From positions 62,001-126,000 of the forward strand of contig NZ_QGDL01000007.1 of the NCBI RefSeq assembly GCF_003149245.1: 64,000 nt of DNA, given 5' to 3'. Shown one piece after another: positions 53,309 to 63,246 of the stretch. Numbering within the stretch: the first letter of the stretch is position 1; each line of letters begins with the position of its first letter. Below the pieces are notes generated by a model. It was not told the origin of the DNA. It did not search any database and was given only the letters and a program-made list of their open reading frames with translations. This DNA is from Faecalicatena orotica. Its GTDB lineage: Bacteria > Bacillota > Clostridia > Lachnospirales > Lachnospiraceae. A program made the position numbers and the translations under genes.

Positions 53309-54559
53309 ATGGAAAATGTGAAATTATTTGGAGCGGCAGGGGACGGGATACAGGACGATACACAGGCGATACAGCACGCGGCAGACCAGGCGGCAGCAGC
53401 GGATGGAGAAGTTTATTTCCCGGAGGGTATATACCTGACAGGGACACTATTCTTAAGGAGCGGCCTGCATATACGGCTGAGTGAACGTGCGGTACTGCTG
53501 GGCAGCCCGGAAATTAAAAGCTATAGTACGAAGACACATTATAATAGGTATGCAGGAGAGCATTTTCTGGACAGATGCCTCATTTATGCGGAGGATGCGG
53601 AAAATATTAGGATATCGGGCGGGATAATTGACGGCAATGGGGCTGCCTTTTATGAGGAAGGAAATCCTGATATAGTGCATCCGATGTTGTTTCGCTTTTT
53701 GAGATGTAAGAATATCAGGATGAATGATCTTAATATTCGTATGCCTGCCGGATGGAGTACGGCGTTTCTTGAATGTGAAAACATCCGGATATCCGGAATC
53801 AGTATCATAAGCAGACACTTTAATGGTGACGGGCTGGACTTCGACAGCTGCCGCGATGTCCGGGTGTCAGACTGTATGCTGGATACCAGCGATGATTCCC
53901 TGTGTATTCAGAATTCAGTGGCGGAAAGGGTAAGCCAAAATTTTGTGATCAATAATTGTATTATGAGAAGCAGGTGGGCAGCAGTCCGCATTGGTCTTTT
54001 AAACAGCGGAGACATAGAAAATGTGACAATATCAAACTGCATCTTCCACGATGTCTTATGCAGCGGACTTAAGATTCAGGCGGCTGAGGGCGGCAGAATC
54101 CACAATATTATGATAAGCAGTCTGCTGATGAAAAATGTCCCCAGACCTGTATTTGTAACATCGAATTATTGCAGGATGGGGGTACTGGATGATAGTCCCC
54201 ACGATGGTGAACGTGGGATTGACGGAGTATATTTCAAAAATATAGTGATTGAGAGTGACCATACAATGAAATCAGACCCGGCAGCTGGATTTATCGTTCT
54301 GGGGACAGGAAAAAGGAAAATAAAAAACATCCGTTTTGATGATATTACGTATCACGCGCCCGGAGGCTGGAAAGACATACCAGACAGCATACCGGAACTC
54401 GAAGGCAAAAGACCTGAATACTTTTCAATCGGCCAGATTAGTGCATCTGCATTTTATGCAGCACACATAGAGGGGCTGCATCTGGAGAGATTTACATACA
54501 GCTTTACAGAAAAAGACGCAAGACCCCCTATCGTTTTTAACGATGTACAGGTAGTCTAG
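53309..54559 (+). CDS. GH28-like right-handed beta-helix protein, second
   Basis: A 416-aa protein. The N-terminal motif LFGAAGDGIQDDTQAIQHA is typical of pectate-lyase-3/GH28 proteins. The acids are in FNGDGLDFDS and TSDDSLCI, with RWAAVRIGLL later. There is no signal peptide. It is distantly similar to the preceding protein, and the pair may attack different linkages. A G9 run lies at 54565-54573 just after the stop. Confidence 0.82.
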   Translation: MENVKLFGAAGDGIQDDTQAIQHAADQAAAADGEVYFPEGIYLTGTLFLRSGLHIRLSERAVLLGSPEIKSYSTKTHYNRYAGEHFLDRCLIYAEDAENIRISGGIIDGNGAAFYEEGNPDIVHPMLFRFLRCKNIRMNDLNIRMPAGWSTAFLECENIRISGISIISRHFNGDGLDFDSCRDVRVSDCMLDTSDDSLCIQNSVAERVSQNFVINNCIMRSRWAAVRIGLLNSGDIENVTISNCIFHDVLCSGLKIQAAEGGRIHNIMISSLLMKNVPRPVFVTSNYCRMGVLDDSPHDGERGIDGVYFKNIVIESDHTMKSDPAAGFIVLGTGKRKIKNIRFDDITYHAPGGWKDIPDSIPELEGKRPEYFSIGQISASAFYAAHIEGLHLERFTYSFTEKDARPPIVFNDVQVV

Positions 54560-54618
54560 TACTAGGGGGGGGGACTTTCGAAAAATTACAGAATTTATCA
54601 AAAATGCCAACTTACGGG

Positions 54619-54674
54619 AGAAGAGAACGGGGACAGCAGGAAGCATATAACCTGTTTGTCTTCCGTTCTCTTCT
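54619..54674. terminator. Hairpin downstream of the GH28 operon
   Basis: AGAAGAGAACGG pairs with CCGTTCTCTTCT across a 32-nt loop with further partial pairing. The T-run is poor, so termination is plausible but weakly supported. Confidence 0.45.
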
Positions 54675-54737
54675 ACGTTCAGCAGGTAAAGCCGTTCAGA
54701 GAGAATCAAAACTATATCCAGTGTATGTGTATTAACT

Positions 54738-55301
54738 TTAATTGATCTGATATTCAGAGAGCTGTTTTTCCTCATCCGGTTGCCTGATTCGTTTTAGAAG
54801 GACATCATCGGAATCTTGTGAGTTTGCCTTTACAACATTATAAATTTCTTCAAGATCATCTGCAGATTCTTCTAAATCTTCTGCTATTTCTGCTAATGTT
54901 TTTCCTTTAAGATACTTTTTCTTTATCTGTGAAATTAATTTTAGAACGTCTCCCTCTTCAAGCCCCTCTCTGCGCCCTTGGTTTACAGCGGTCTGCAGGC
55001 GGCTTATTTCATCACTGATAGCCATCTCGCGGCGCAGGTATAAGTAGCGCTCGTTTTCATCCTGGTTTATTTTCTCCAATTCGTCTTTTGCTGCCTCCAT
55101 ATAGGAATTCCCTTTGGTCTCCATACATATCGCCTCCCAGCTTTTTGCCGCAATAACCTTTGCCCATTTGTAAAGCTCCGGTTCCTGTTCTTTTTCTGCT
55201 TCTGTTGCATCTTTTAATTTCTTTAATTCTATCACATGGAACTGGAATTTACTACTGTATACTTCATGAGGAAATTGTTGCCGGATACCGTTATTTGCCA
55301 T
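54738..55301 (-). pseudogene. N-terminally truncated Rpn-family nuclease remnant
   Basis: A 187-aa ORF matching only the C-terminal half of Rpn/PD-(D/E)XK-family proteins. It starts near EVYSSKFQFHVIELKKL and ends with the tail KGKTLAEIAEDLEESADDLE, related to the tails at 29822 and 31093. The catalytic N-terminal domain is missing, replaced by the nitroreductase promoter region. Another ORF start, MANNGIRQ, may be fortuitous. Confidence 0.7.
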
Positions 55302-55391
55302 ATATAAGAGGCAAAACGGCGTTTGAGAGAAAGGGAAATCCTGAACTATAATTTAGTCAACAAATCGAATCGAATAGAAAGGAAGAAGCAC

Positions 55392-55919
55392 ATGAAAGAG
55401 ACCATAGCTGATATCAAAATGCGTCGGAGTGTAAAGGAGTACAAGAAGGAGCAGATTACGGATGAAGAGCTGCTTACTGTTCTTGAGGCCGGGATGAATG
55501 CACCGTCCGGGGGGAATAAACAGTCACCCATTTTTATTGCAGTACAGAATCCGGAATGGATTCAGAAGCTTTGCAAATTAAATGCGGAGATTGCAGGGGC
55601 TCCGGAAGGGTTTGATGTATTTTACGGTGCGCCTACCATTATTCTTGTATTAGCCCAAAAGGGAGTTGGCAATCCGGTGGAGGACGCAAGCCTGTGCCTC
55701 GGAAATATGTTTAATGCAGCGTATGCCCTTGGCCTTGGTTCACGCTGGATCAACCGGATTTATGAAACCTTTGAGACTGATCTGGGAAAGGAACTGCTCA
55801 AAGAGGCCGGATATGAGGGCGAGTACATAGGTGTCGGGTCCTGTATCCTCGGATATCCGAAGAACGGGTTCCCGGAACCAATCGAAAGAAAGCCGGATTA
55901 CTATAAAATTATTAAATAA
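55392..55919 (+). CDS. Nitroreductase-family flavoprotein
   Basis: A 175-aa FMN-dependent reductase. Typical blocks are IKMRRSVKEYKKEQITDEEL with the FMN-binding Arg pair, NAPSGGNKQSPIF, and the C-terminal GVGSCILGYPK. The substrate (nitro compound, quinone or flavin) is unknown. The ATG at 55392 has AAAGGAAG upstream; 55323 lies before the ribosome site. It may share a transcript with the AraC gene 42 bp downstream. Confidence 0.88.
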   Translation: MKETIADIKMRRSVKEYKKEQITDEELLTVLEAGMNAPSGGNKQSPIFIAVQNPEWIQKLCKLNAEIAGAPEGFDVFYGAPTIILVLAQKGVGNPVEDASLCLGNMFNAAYALGLGSRWINRIYETFETDLGKELLKEAGYEGEYIGVGSCILGYPKNGFPEPIERKPDYYKIIK

Positions 55920-55961
55920 TGAACTTCATTCATGCACTGTTTTAGGAAGCGGGGATTGCTG

Positions 55962-58367
55962 ATGAGAGAAATTATGCATCTGGAGTTTATTACTGACCGG
56001 GAAAGCAGGACGCATCTGCATCAGGATCTGGAAATCATCTATATTCTAAAAGGGGATGTTGAGATCCTGCTTGATAATAAAAGTTACAAACTTTCTGAAA
56101 ATGACTTTATCCTGATCAACACGAACAAAAAGCACTGGATCAAAAGTGGGAAAAATTCGGTTCTGGGACTTCGTTTTCTCATTGATTACCAGATACTGAC
56201 AGAGTACATGAAAACAAACCAGCTTTTATTCTGGTGCAACACAGTAACGGATAATGAAGAAAGCTATATGCTCCTTAGGAAGATCATGGATCAGATTCTG
56301 AGTCTGTATTTTGACGGGGCAGAAGCAGATGCGTTCCGTATCAGAAGCCTGATGAATGAGATGCTCTATCTGCTGACAAGTAACTTCCTGGTTAGGAATG
56401 AGATGAAGAAAGCGGCGTTACTGAACAATGAAGAAGATGCCCGGGTGATTGAAATCAGGAATTATATACTGACGAATTACCAGAAACAGTTAAGCCTGAA
56501 TGATCTGGCAGAACAAATGCATCTGTCAAGTGCACATTTATCCCGGTATATAAAACAGAACTTTGGAATTAGTTTTCTTGAATATTTAAACAATGTACGT
56601 CTTTTCCACGCCGTAGATGACCTTGTGTATTCCAATAAAAAAATCATTAATATTGCGATTGACAACGGTTATCCAACACCTACAGCATTTAACAAAGCAT
56701 TTCGCGACTGCTACCAGATGACACCGTCTGAGTATCGCAGCAAAGCGAATGAAACAAATGTAGATGATGGTCAGATGACCCGAATGACAAAAGAAAAACA
56801 AAGGGAATTGAAAAAGATCATCAGGCAGAAAAAGAATTACCTGAAGAAGGAAAGCCTACAGGACCACAGTCTTCTTGTTGTAGATGCAGACCAGATCAGA
56901 CCGCTGAAAAGTGTATGTAATGAGATTTTAAACGTGGGTGATATTACGAACCTAATGCGTTCTGATGTACGAAGCCAGATACATTTTTTACAGAATAAAC
57001 TGAATTTTAAATATATCCGGATGTGGAACATGCTCAGACAGCTTGTTTATAAAGATGACGAGGAGCATATACAGCTTAACTTTACCCAATTGGACCGCAT
57101 TTTGGATTTTTGTTTAGAGATACATTTAATTCCCCATATCGAAATCGGGTATAAGCCGGTGATTCTGATGGAAAGGGTAGAGAAACAGATCTACTCGGAA
57201 GCGGATACAATTTTATTCCAGACGCTGGAAGAATATGAGGATGTCCTGAAAAGATGGTTTATGCATCTGATTAACCGGTACGGACTGGAAGAATTTGAAA
57301 CATGGCGGTTTGAAATGCGCAGGGATATCACACATTACCCGCAAAAGAGTGATACGTTTTTCGAGTGTTTTCCCACGGCAAAGAAACTGCTCAGGGAACT
57401 TTCTCCAAAAATCAGGCTGGGCGGCCCGGGAATTATTCTGGGGTATGAGAATTACCAGTATGATGAGCTGTTTGCAAAGTGGAAGGAAATTCCGGAGGCA
57501 GAACCGGATTTTATCAGTGTCTACAGTTTCGGTTATGTAACAGTTGAAAAGGACGGGAAATATTATGTAAAAAAGTCCGTTGATTCCCAGTATACAAACC
57601 ATCAGGTAGAACTGCTGAAAGAGGTCTTAGACCGGAATGGTTTCTCAGATCAGAAAATCTACGTGACAGAGTGGAATTATTCGATCTCAAACCGTAATGT
57701 GCTCAATGACAGTTGTGCGATGGGTGCTTACGTCATGCAGAACCTGATACAGGCAGAGAACATGGTCGAGTCTATGGGCTGGTGGCATGCGACAGATCTT
57801 TTGACAGAGTACCATGATACAGAAACGGCGCTGAACGGTGACAACGGAATGCTTACCTGTGACGGAATACAGAAACCAGTCTATTATGCCTTTGAATTTA
57901 TGAATAAACTGCATACAGGCATGCTGGGAAAAAATGAGAATCTGCTGATTACTACAAATGAAAAGGGCCGTTATACGCTTGTGTGCCATAACAGTAAAAG
58001 ACTGTGCTATCACGGCAGGACTGTAATGGAAAATAAAATCCGCATAGAGGATGTGGATGAGTTGTTTGAGAATACGGAACCCATACGGCTGAAGGTACAG
58101 ATCCATAACGTAAAGCCGGGAATCTACCGGATGAAATCTAGTTTTATTAACAGAGAACATGGAAGTGTGCAGGATTTGTGGACGCAGATGGGGAAAAAGA
58201 AGAATCTGTCCAGAAGTGAGAGTGATTATCTGAACCGGATTACAGTGCCCCATATTAAGATCACAGAGATTGAATCAACAGAGAATATTTTGAATTTTGA
58301 AATCGACTTACAGCCATATGAAATCAGGCTTATAAAGTTAGATTATCAATATAAAAGCCATAAATAG
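55962..58367 (+). CDS. AraC-family regulator fused to a GH39-like domain
   Basis: An 801-aa fusion. An N-terminal cupin-like sensor (HLHQDLEIIYILKGDVEILL) is followed by an AraC HTH at about 165-265 (LSLNDLAEQMHLSSAHLSRY and YPTPTAFNKAFRDCYQMTPS). A C-terminal GH39 beta-xylosidase-like barrel runs from about 300 to 790. In the barrel the nucleophile Glu570 is kept (VTEWNY). The acid/base block expected as WNE reads RRD at 453-455, so hydrolysis is doubtful and sugar sensing is likelier. It precedes a family 5 ABC importer. Confidence 0.87.
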   Translation: MREIMHLEFITDRESRTHLHQDLEIIYILKGDVEILLDNKSYKLSENDFILINTNKKHWIKSGKNSVLGLRFLIDYQILTEYMKTNQLLFWCNTVTDNEESYMLLRKIMDQILSLYFDGAEADAFRIRSLMNEMLYLLTSNFLVRNEMKKAALLNNEEDARVIEIRNYILTNYQKQLSLNDLAEQMHLSSAHLSRYIKQNFGISFLEYLNNVRLFHAVDDLVYSNKKIINIAIDNGYPTPTAFNKAFRDCYQMTPSEYRSKANETNVDDGQMTRMTKEKQRELKKIIRQKKNYLKKESLQDHSLLVVDADQIRPLKSVCNEILNVGDITNLMRSDVRSQIHFLQNKLNFKYIRMWNMLRQLVYKDDEEHIQLNFTQLDRILDFCLEIHLIPHIEIGYKPVILMERVEKQIYSEADTILFQTLEEYEDVLKRWFMHLINRYGLEEFETWRFEMRRDITHYPQKSDTFFECFPTAKKLLRELSPKIRLGGPGIILGYENYQYDELFAKWKEIPEAEPDFISVYSFGYVTVEKDGKYYVKKSVDSQYTNHQVELLKEVLDRNGFSDQKIYVTEWNYSISNRNVLNDSCAMGAYVMQNLIQAENMVESMGWWHATDLLTEYHDTETALNGDNGMLTCDGIQKPVYYAFEFMNKLHTGMLGKNENLLITTNEKGRYTLVCHNSKRLCYHGRTVMENKIRIEDVDELFENTEPIRLKVQIHNVKPGIYRMKSSFINREHGSVQDLWTQMGKKKNLSRSESDYLNRITVPHIKITEIESTENILNFEIDLQPYEIRLIKLDYQYKSHK

Positions 58368-58394
58368 GAAACAGATGTTGCGATAAAAATACAT

Positions 58395-58421
58395 ATCAAA
58401 AATGAACCTATTGTTTTTGAT
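58395..58421. promoter_or_regulatory. Inverted repeat upstream of the family 5 ABC operon
   Basis: ATCAAAAA and TTTTTGAT form 8-bp arms 11 nt apart. A TATAAT at 58508-58513 has no good -35 box, as expected for an activator-dependent promoter. The AraC-GH39 protein upstream is the obvious candidate. Confidence 0.5.
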
Positions 58422-58561
58422 GCTGCAAGTAATAGTGACTGTGACTTTTGCATGAAAGTCAATAGAAAAACAGCGCAGGGAGGGAAGAAATAAAATCAGA
58501 ATAAAAATATAATATAACTATCATGCAGCACAAATATAAGATCAAAAAAAGGAGGAACAGT

Positions 58562-60226
58562 ATGAAAAAGAAAATGGTAAAAAGGATTCTGGCGTGTGCA
58601 TTAGCAGCTACGATGGTGGTGGCAATGGCAGGATGCGGATCTTCAAAAGACACAAAGGAGACCAGTGCAAAGAGCGGTGAGGAGTCTAAAAAGCCGGCAT
58701 CTGTAAGTGACATCGAAATCAACGAGGCAGGTGTAGACGCAACAGGGCATGAGGGAGAAGAGGCGCCGGAGGGCGTGCAGGAAGGGACAACCTATAACCA
58801 CTGGACAAACTATGACATTCCGATTTATACACCGTGGATGGATAACCGTGCAGCGGTCCTTTCTTATCAGATTTATGACAACCTGCTTGTAAAGTGGAGA
58901 GGGGATGTGAATGACATCCGTTGTAATATTGCAGAAAGTTATGAAGTTTCAGACGATGGACTTGTATGGGACTTTAAACTGAGGGATGACGTTACGTTTT
59001 CTGACGGGTCAGGCTTAACGGCACAGGATTTTATTGCTACATGGGACGTTATGGAGACATATCAGCCACGCCCATTTGCCAGTGTGGAAAGCTATGAGGC
59101 AGTCAGTGACTATGAACTGAAGATTACCTTAAGTGCACCGAACCCGACCTTTATCTATGAACTGCCGACACAGAACATCTATGGCGTTGTTTCCCACAAA
59201 GCACTGGAGCAGTACGGACCGGAAGATAACAGGAGCGCAGTGGGATGTGGACCTTACTATGTTGAATCATATACAACCGGCGAGAAATTCGTTCTGAAGG
59301 CAAGGGAAGATTACTGGAATAAAGAACGTGCACCTCATATTGAAACATGCGAAATCGATATCATTGCGGACGAGAATACAGCTATGATGGGCCTGCTTAA
59401 CGGCGAGCTTGACTGTATGAACACCGTGGATATTGAAGTTATGAATAACCTTCTGGATAACGGAATTACACTGGCCCTGATCGAAGACCGCGAAAATCCG
59501 TTCTGGCTGAACTGCCGTACCGTAGACTGCTTAAAGGACATAAAAGTACGTGAAGCACTCTGTCATATGATTGACTGGGATGCGCTTTCTGAACTGGTGT
59601 ATGACGGATTATACCCACATCCGGACAGCTATTTTACAGGAGACGAGGCACCAAAATATTCAGAAAAATATGATTATGACCCGGAACTTGGACTTAAGAT
59701 GCTGGATGAAGCAGGATATAAACCGGAAGATATTGACTTTACAATTCTGGCAGATCCGGACTTTACAGATTTAGAAGTTGCTCTGGTTTCACAGTTTAAT
59801 GAGCATGGCCTTACAAACATTGATACAGTAACTTATGACGGTGCTACATGCTACGGTATGCTGAAATCAGGTACATATGACTGCTTCCCGGTACACAATG
59901 GGTACGATCCGACTTCACCGCTGACACCATTTACAATGGGACTTCTGGAAGGTGGAACACAGCCTTGTATGTTCTTAAAAGATGCGGATGAGGCAGCTTA
60001 TAATGAGGCAGTTGCTATTTATGACAAGGTAGTATCTTCAACTACGACAGATGAATATTTTAAAAATGTGACAGAGCTTGAAAATCTGGTACAGGAGCAG
60101 TGTCTGGCACTTGGAGGACTTCAGGTAATCAGAGGTTATGCATTCTCTGATAAAATCCGCGGTGCATATGTATCACCAGTCAGTGCTGAAATCCAGTTTA
60201 GCGATCTGTGGGTTGCTGAAGACTAA
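58562..60226 (+). CDS. Family 5 solute-binding lipoprotein of ABC importer
   Basis: A 554-aa binding protein of the oligopeptide/nickel (SBP_bac_5) class. The lipobox is AMAGCG with Cys25, then a Ser/Lys linker. Family motifs include VWDFKLRDDVTFSDGSGLTA, VGCGPYYVESYTTGEKF and VREALCHMIDWDAL. Members import peptides or, in some anaerobes, oligosaccharides. The carbohydrate-type regulator next door favours a glycan or glycoside. GGAGGAACAG precedes the ATG. Confidence 0.92.
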   Translation: MKKKMVKRILACALAATMVVAMAGCGSSKDTKETSAKSGEESKKPASVSDIEINEAGVDATGHEGEEAPEGVQEGTTYNHWTNYDIPIYTPWMDNRAAVLSYQIYDNLLVKWRGDVNDIRCNIAESYEVSDDGLVWDFKLRDDVTFSDGSGLTAQDFIATWDVMETYQPRPFASVESYEAVSDYELKITLSAPNPTFIYELPTQNIYGVVSHKALEQYGPEDNRSAVGCGPYYVESYTTGEKFVLKAREDYWNKERAPHIETCEIDIIADENTAMMGLLNGELDCMNTVDIEVMNNLLDNGITLALIEDRENPFWLNCRTVDCLKDIKVREALCHMIDWDALSELVYDGLYPHPDSYFTGDEAPKYSEKYDYDPELGLKMLDEAGYKPEDIDFTILADPDFTDLEVALVSQFNEHGLTNIDTVTYDGATCYGMLKSGTYDCFPVHNGYDPTSPLTPFTMGLLEGGTQPCMFLKDADEAAYNEAVAIYDKVVSSTTTDEYFKNVTELENLVQEQCLALGGLQVIRGYAFSDKIRGAYVSPVSAEIQFSDLWVAED

Positions 60227-60300
60227 TATGCAACAGTTCAGGACTGTCTGAAATGTGATATATATACTGCACCGGACAGCTGAATGTAAGAGGAAACGTC

Positions 60301-60338
60301 GGCAGGAACCTGTGGGCTTGGGTCTGCAGGTTCCTGCC
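60301..60338 (+). other. Intercistronic hairpin after the family 5 binding protein gene
   Basis: GGCAGGAACCTG pairs perfectly with CAGGTTCCTGCC over 12 bp around a 14-nt loop. A TTTCTT tract follows. It probably causes partial termination or mRNA protection, keeping binding protein above permease levels. Confidence 0.7.
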
Positions 60339-60383
60339 TTTCTTATTAGTAATGTTAAATCAGATGATTTAGGGGGACCATAT

Positions 60384-61358
60384 ATGGCGAAATATATTAT
60401 AAAAAGAATTTTGATGGTACCTGTGCTGCTTCTGCTTATTGCGATGTTTGTTTTCTTTCTTCTCAATCTTTCAGAAGCGGATCCGGTCTTGATGATGATG
60501 CCGGCTGAATATTCACAGGAGGACTATGATGAGATGGCAGAGCGGTTTGGCCTGGATAAACCAAAACCGGTCCAGTTTGTAAACTGGGTGAAAAGTGCCG
60601 TTACGGGTGAATTCGGAACTTCCTACAAATCCAAAGCGGCTGTATCAGATGAAGTGCTTTACAGAATTCCTGTCAGCCTGAAACTAGCCGGTGTGACAAC
60701 ACTGCTGATGATCCTGATCGGAGTTCCTATGGGGGTCATGTGTGCGGTGAAGCAGTATTCGGTGTATGACAATATTGTAAATATTGCCGCAAAATTTATG
60801 GGGTCAATCCCCGGTTTCTGGCTCGGACTGATGCTCATCCTTGTGTTTTCAGTAAACCTGCACTGGCTGCCTTCGTTTGGAATGAAGAGCTGGAAGAGCT
60901 GGATTCTGCCGGTATTTACCTTTTTGCTCCCGTATCTTGCCAACTACCTGCGGCAGGTGCGCAGTGCGATGCTTGACTGTATCCGTCAGGACTATGTGCG
61001 GACATCCCGGAGCAAGGGACAGAAAGAAAGCGTTGTTATTTTCCGGGATGCACTGAAAAATGCATTGCTTCCGATCATTACCCTGACTGGTGGTACTTTT
61101 GCATCCATGATCGGTGGTGCGGTCATGATAGAGCAGGTATTTGCATTCCCGGGAATCGGATATAAGGTACTGGAGGGAATTAATAACAGGGATATGCCTG
61201 TCATACTTGCCTGTACGATTATCCTGGCATTATTCACGATCGGTGCACAATTGATTATTGATATCCTGTATGCGGTTGTGGATCCGAGAATCAGGAGCAG
61301 CTTTGCCGGGAAGAAGAAAGTGAAAAAAGAAATCAGCACGGCAGGAGGTACGAATTGA
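60384..61358 (+). CDS. DppB/OppB-type ABC permease
   Basis: A 324-aa permease. It starts MAKYIIKRILMVPVLLLLIA, typical of OppB/DppB. The cytoplasmic EAA-type loop is YVRTSRSKGQKESVVIFRDA, followed by IGGAVMIEQVFAFPGIGY. AGGGGG precedes the ATG at 60384. The earlier in-frame start crosses the hairpin and is rejected. Confidence 0.92.
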   Translation: MAKYIIKRILMVPVLLLLIAMFVFFLLNLSEADPVLMMMPAEYSQEDYDEMAERFGLDKPKPVQFVNWVKSAVTGEFGTSYKSKAAVSDEVLYRIPVSLKLAGVTTLLMILIGVPMGVMCAVKQYSVYDNIVNIAAKFMGSIPGFWLGLMLILVFSVNLHWLPSFGMKSWKSWILPVFTFLLPYLANYLRQVRSAMLDCIRQDYVRTSRSKGQKESVVIFRDALKNALLPIITLTGGTFASMIGGAVMIEQVFAFPGIGYKVLEGINNRDMPVILACTIILALFTIGAQLIIDILYAVVDPRIRSSFAGKKKVKKEISTAGGTN

Positions 61359-62251
61359 TGGCTAATACGGGAAAAGATGGAAGAAAAAGGATGAAGAAAC
61401 GCGGCCAGATGGCAGAGGCATGGGCTCGTATGAAGACGCAGCCGATCGCCGTGGTATCGCTCGCGGTTGTTGCAGTACTGGTTCTTGTTGCAATTTTTGC
61501 AGACCTGATTGTTCCTTACAGCAAGGCAATTACCCAGGTCGCATCGGACAAGCTCCTGCCACCGGGAACGGCCGGACACATACTGGGAACGGACGGCTTC
61601 GGGAGGGACATGTTTGCCAGAATCATTCATGGTACACGTACTGCATTGGAGATCGGATTGATTTCAGCAGGTGCATCTATTGTTATTTCGACCTTTCTGG
61701 CATGTTTATGTGCCACGGTCGGCGGATGGGTTGATAACCTCATCATGCGTTTTATTGACGTTGTAAGCTGTATTCCAAGTCTGGTCATGGCACTGGCTAT
61801 CTGTGCCGCACTCGGAAACGGGATTCCCCAGCTTGTATTTGCCCTGTTTTTCACAGGACTGCCCATGCACACGAAAATGGTACGAAGTGTGGCTTTAGGT
61901 GTTGCAAAAATGGAATATGTGGAATCGGCGGTTGCACTCGGTGCAAAGCCCGGATATATTATGATGCGGCATATGATACCGAATCTGGCGAGCGTTATTA
62001 TCATCAATGGTACGGCACAGGTATCCATGAATATCATGATGGGGGCAACCTTAGGATTTGTCGGCCTCGGTGTAAAAGCTCCGACTCCTGAATGGGGAAC
62101 GATGCTGGCTGACGGCTTAAGCTACATGCTGCGCAACCAGTACATGGTTCTGGTACCGGGACTTGTTCTGGCACTTGCAGCCTTATTCATTAACTCACTG
62201 GGCGACAGCCTGCGTGATGCACTCGACCCGCAATTGAAAGGCAGAGCATAG
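61358..62251 (+). CDS. DppC/OppC-type ABC permease
   Basis: A 297-aa permease. The periplasmic signature LGTDGFGRDMFARIIHGTRT and the EAA loop YVESAVALGAKPGYIMMRHM are typical. The ATG overlaps the stop of the previous permease (TGATG) with AGGAGG 9 nt upstream. It forms the channel with the 60384 protein. Confidence 0.92.
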   Translation: MANTGKDGRKRMKKRGQMAEAWARMKTQPIAVVSLAVVAVLVLVAIFADLIVPYSKAITQVASDKLLPPGTAGHILGTDGFGRDMFARIIHGTRTALEIGLISAGASIVISTFLACLCATVGGWVDNLIMRFIDVVSCIPSLVMALAICAALGNGIPQLVFALFFTGLPMHTKMVRSVALGVAKMEYVESAVALGAKPGYIMMRHMIPNLASVIIINGTAQVSMNIMMGATLGFVGLGVKAPTPEWGTMLADGLSYMLRNQYMVLVPGLVLALAALFINSLGDSLRDALDPQLKGRA

Positions 62252-62263
62252 GAGGAGCGTAAA

Positions 62264-63244
62264 ATGGGAGAAAAATTACTAGAAATTAAAGATTATAGCG
62301 TCAGATTTACAACCGATAAGGTGATCTCCAGAGCGGTCAGCCACGTGAATCTTTCTGTGGATAAAGGGGAAGTCCTCGGACTTGTCGGGGAGACAGGCGC
62401 AGGGAAAACGACGACTGCACTTTCTGTTATGGGCCTGCTTCCGAAGTATGCGGTAGAGACAGAAGGAAAAATCATATTTGACGGCCAGGAACTGACAGGG
62501 ATGAAGGAAAGGCAGTACCGGAATATACGGGGAAAACGGATTTCTATGATTTTTCAGGATCCGATGACCAGCTTAAATCCGGTATTCAGGGTAGGGGACC
62601 AGATCGCCGACGTGATCAAGATTCACAATCCCAAGATAAGCCAGACCGAGGTAAACAAACGGGTAGACGACATCATGAGGATGGTAGGGATTGCGAAGGA
62701 ACGAAAAAGCGAATATCCGCACCAATTTTCAGGCGGTATGAAACAGAGGGTTATGATAGCTATTGCGATTGCGGGTAATCCGGACCTTCTGATAGCAGAT
62801 GAACCAACGACGGCACTTGATGTGACAATTCAGGCCCAGGTAATCAAAATGATGCGTTCCCTGCAGAAGGAACTGGGGTCCTCCGTTATCCTGATTACGC
62901 ACGATCTGGGAATCGTGGCAAACTTTTGTGATAAGGTTGCGATCATGTATGCAGGGGAAATTGTAGAGAGTGGTACACTGGAAGATATTTTTGACAAGAG
63001 CAGAGAACATCATCCATATACGGAAGGGCTGTTTGCATCACTTCCCAATATTACTGAACGCACCGAGCGTCTGACACCTATTAAGGGACTGACACCCCAT
63101 CCGTCAGAACTGCCGGCCGGATGTAAGTTCCATCCGCGCTGTCCGAAATGCTCGGAAATATGCAGCCAGGGTGACACACCTCCGCAAAAACAGAAAGAGA
63201 CCCATATGGTTCAATGCCACCAGATTCATGAGGAGGAGATGTAA
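62264..63244 (+). CDS. DppD/OppD-type ABC ATPase
   Basis: A 326-aa ATPase. Walker A is [10 protein letters not shown]-loop [12 protein letters not shown], signature FSGGMKQR, Walker [13 protein letters not shown], and switch His in LITHD. The C-terminal oligopeptide-family extension has Cys in [15 protein letters not shown], which may hold a 4Fe-4S cluster as in some members. It is followed 2 nt later by its partner. Confidence 0.93.
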   Translation: MGEKLLEIKDYSVRFTTDKVISRAVSHVNLSVDKGEVLGLVGETGAGKTTTALSVMGLLPKYAVETEGKIIFDGQELTGMKERQYRNIRGKRISMIFQDPMTSLNPVFRVGDQIADVIKIHNPKISQTEVNKRVDDIMRMVGIAKERKSEYPHQFSGGMKQRVMIAIAIAGNPDLLIADEPTTALDVTIQAQVIKMMRSLQKELGSSVILITHDLGIVANFCDKVAIMYAGEIVESGTLEDIFDKSREHHPYTEGLFASLPNITERTERLTPIKGLTPHPSELPAGCKFHPRCPKCSEICSQGDTPPQKQKETHMVQCHQIHEEEM

Positions 63245-63246
63245 AT

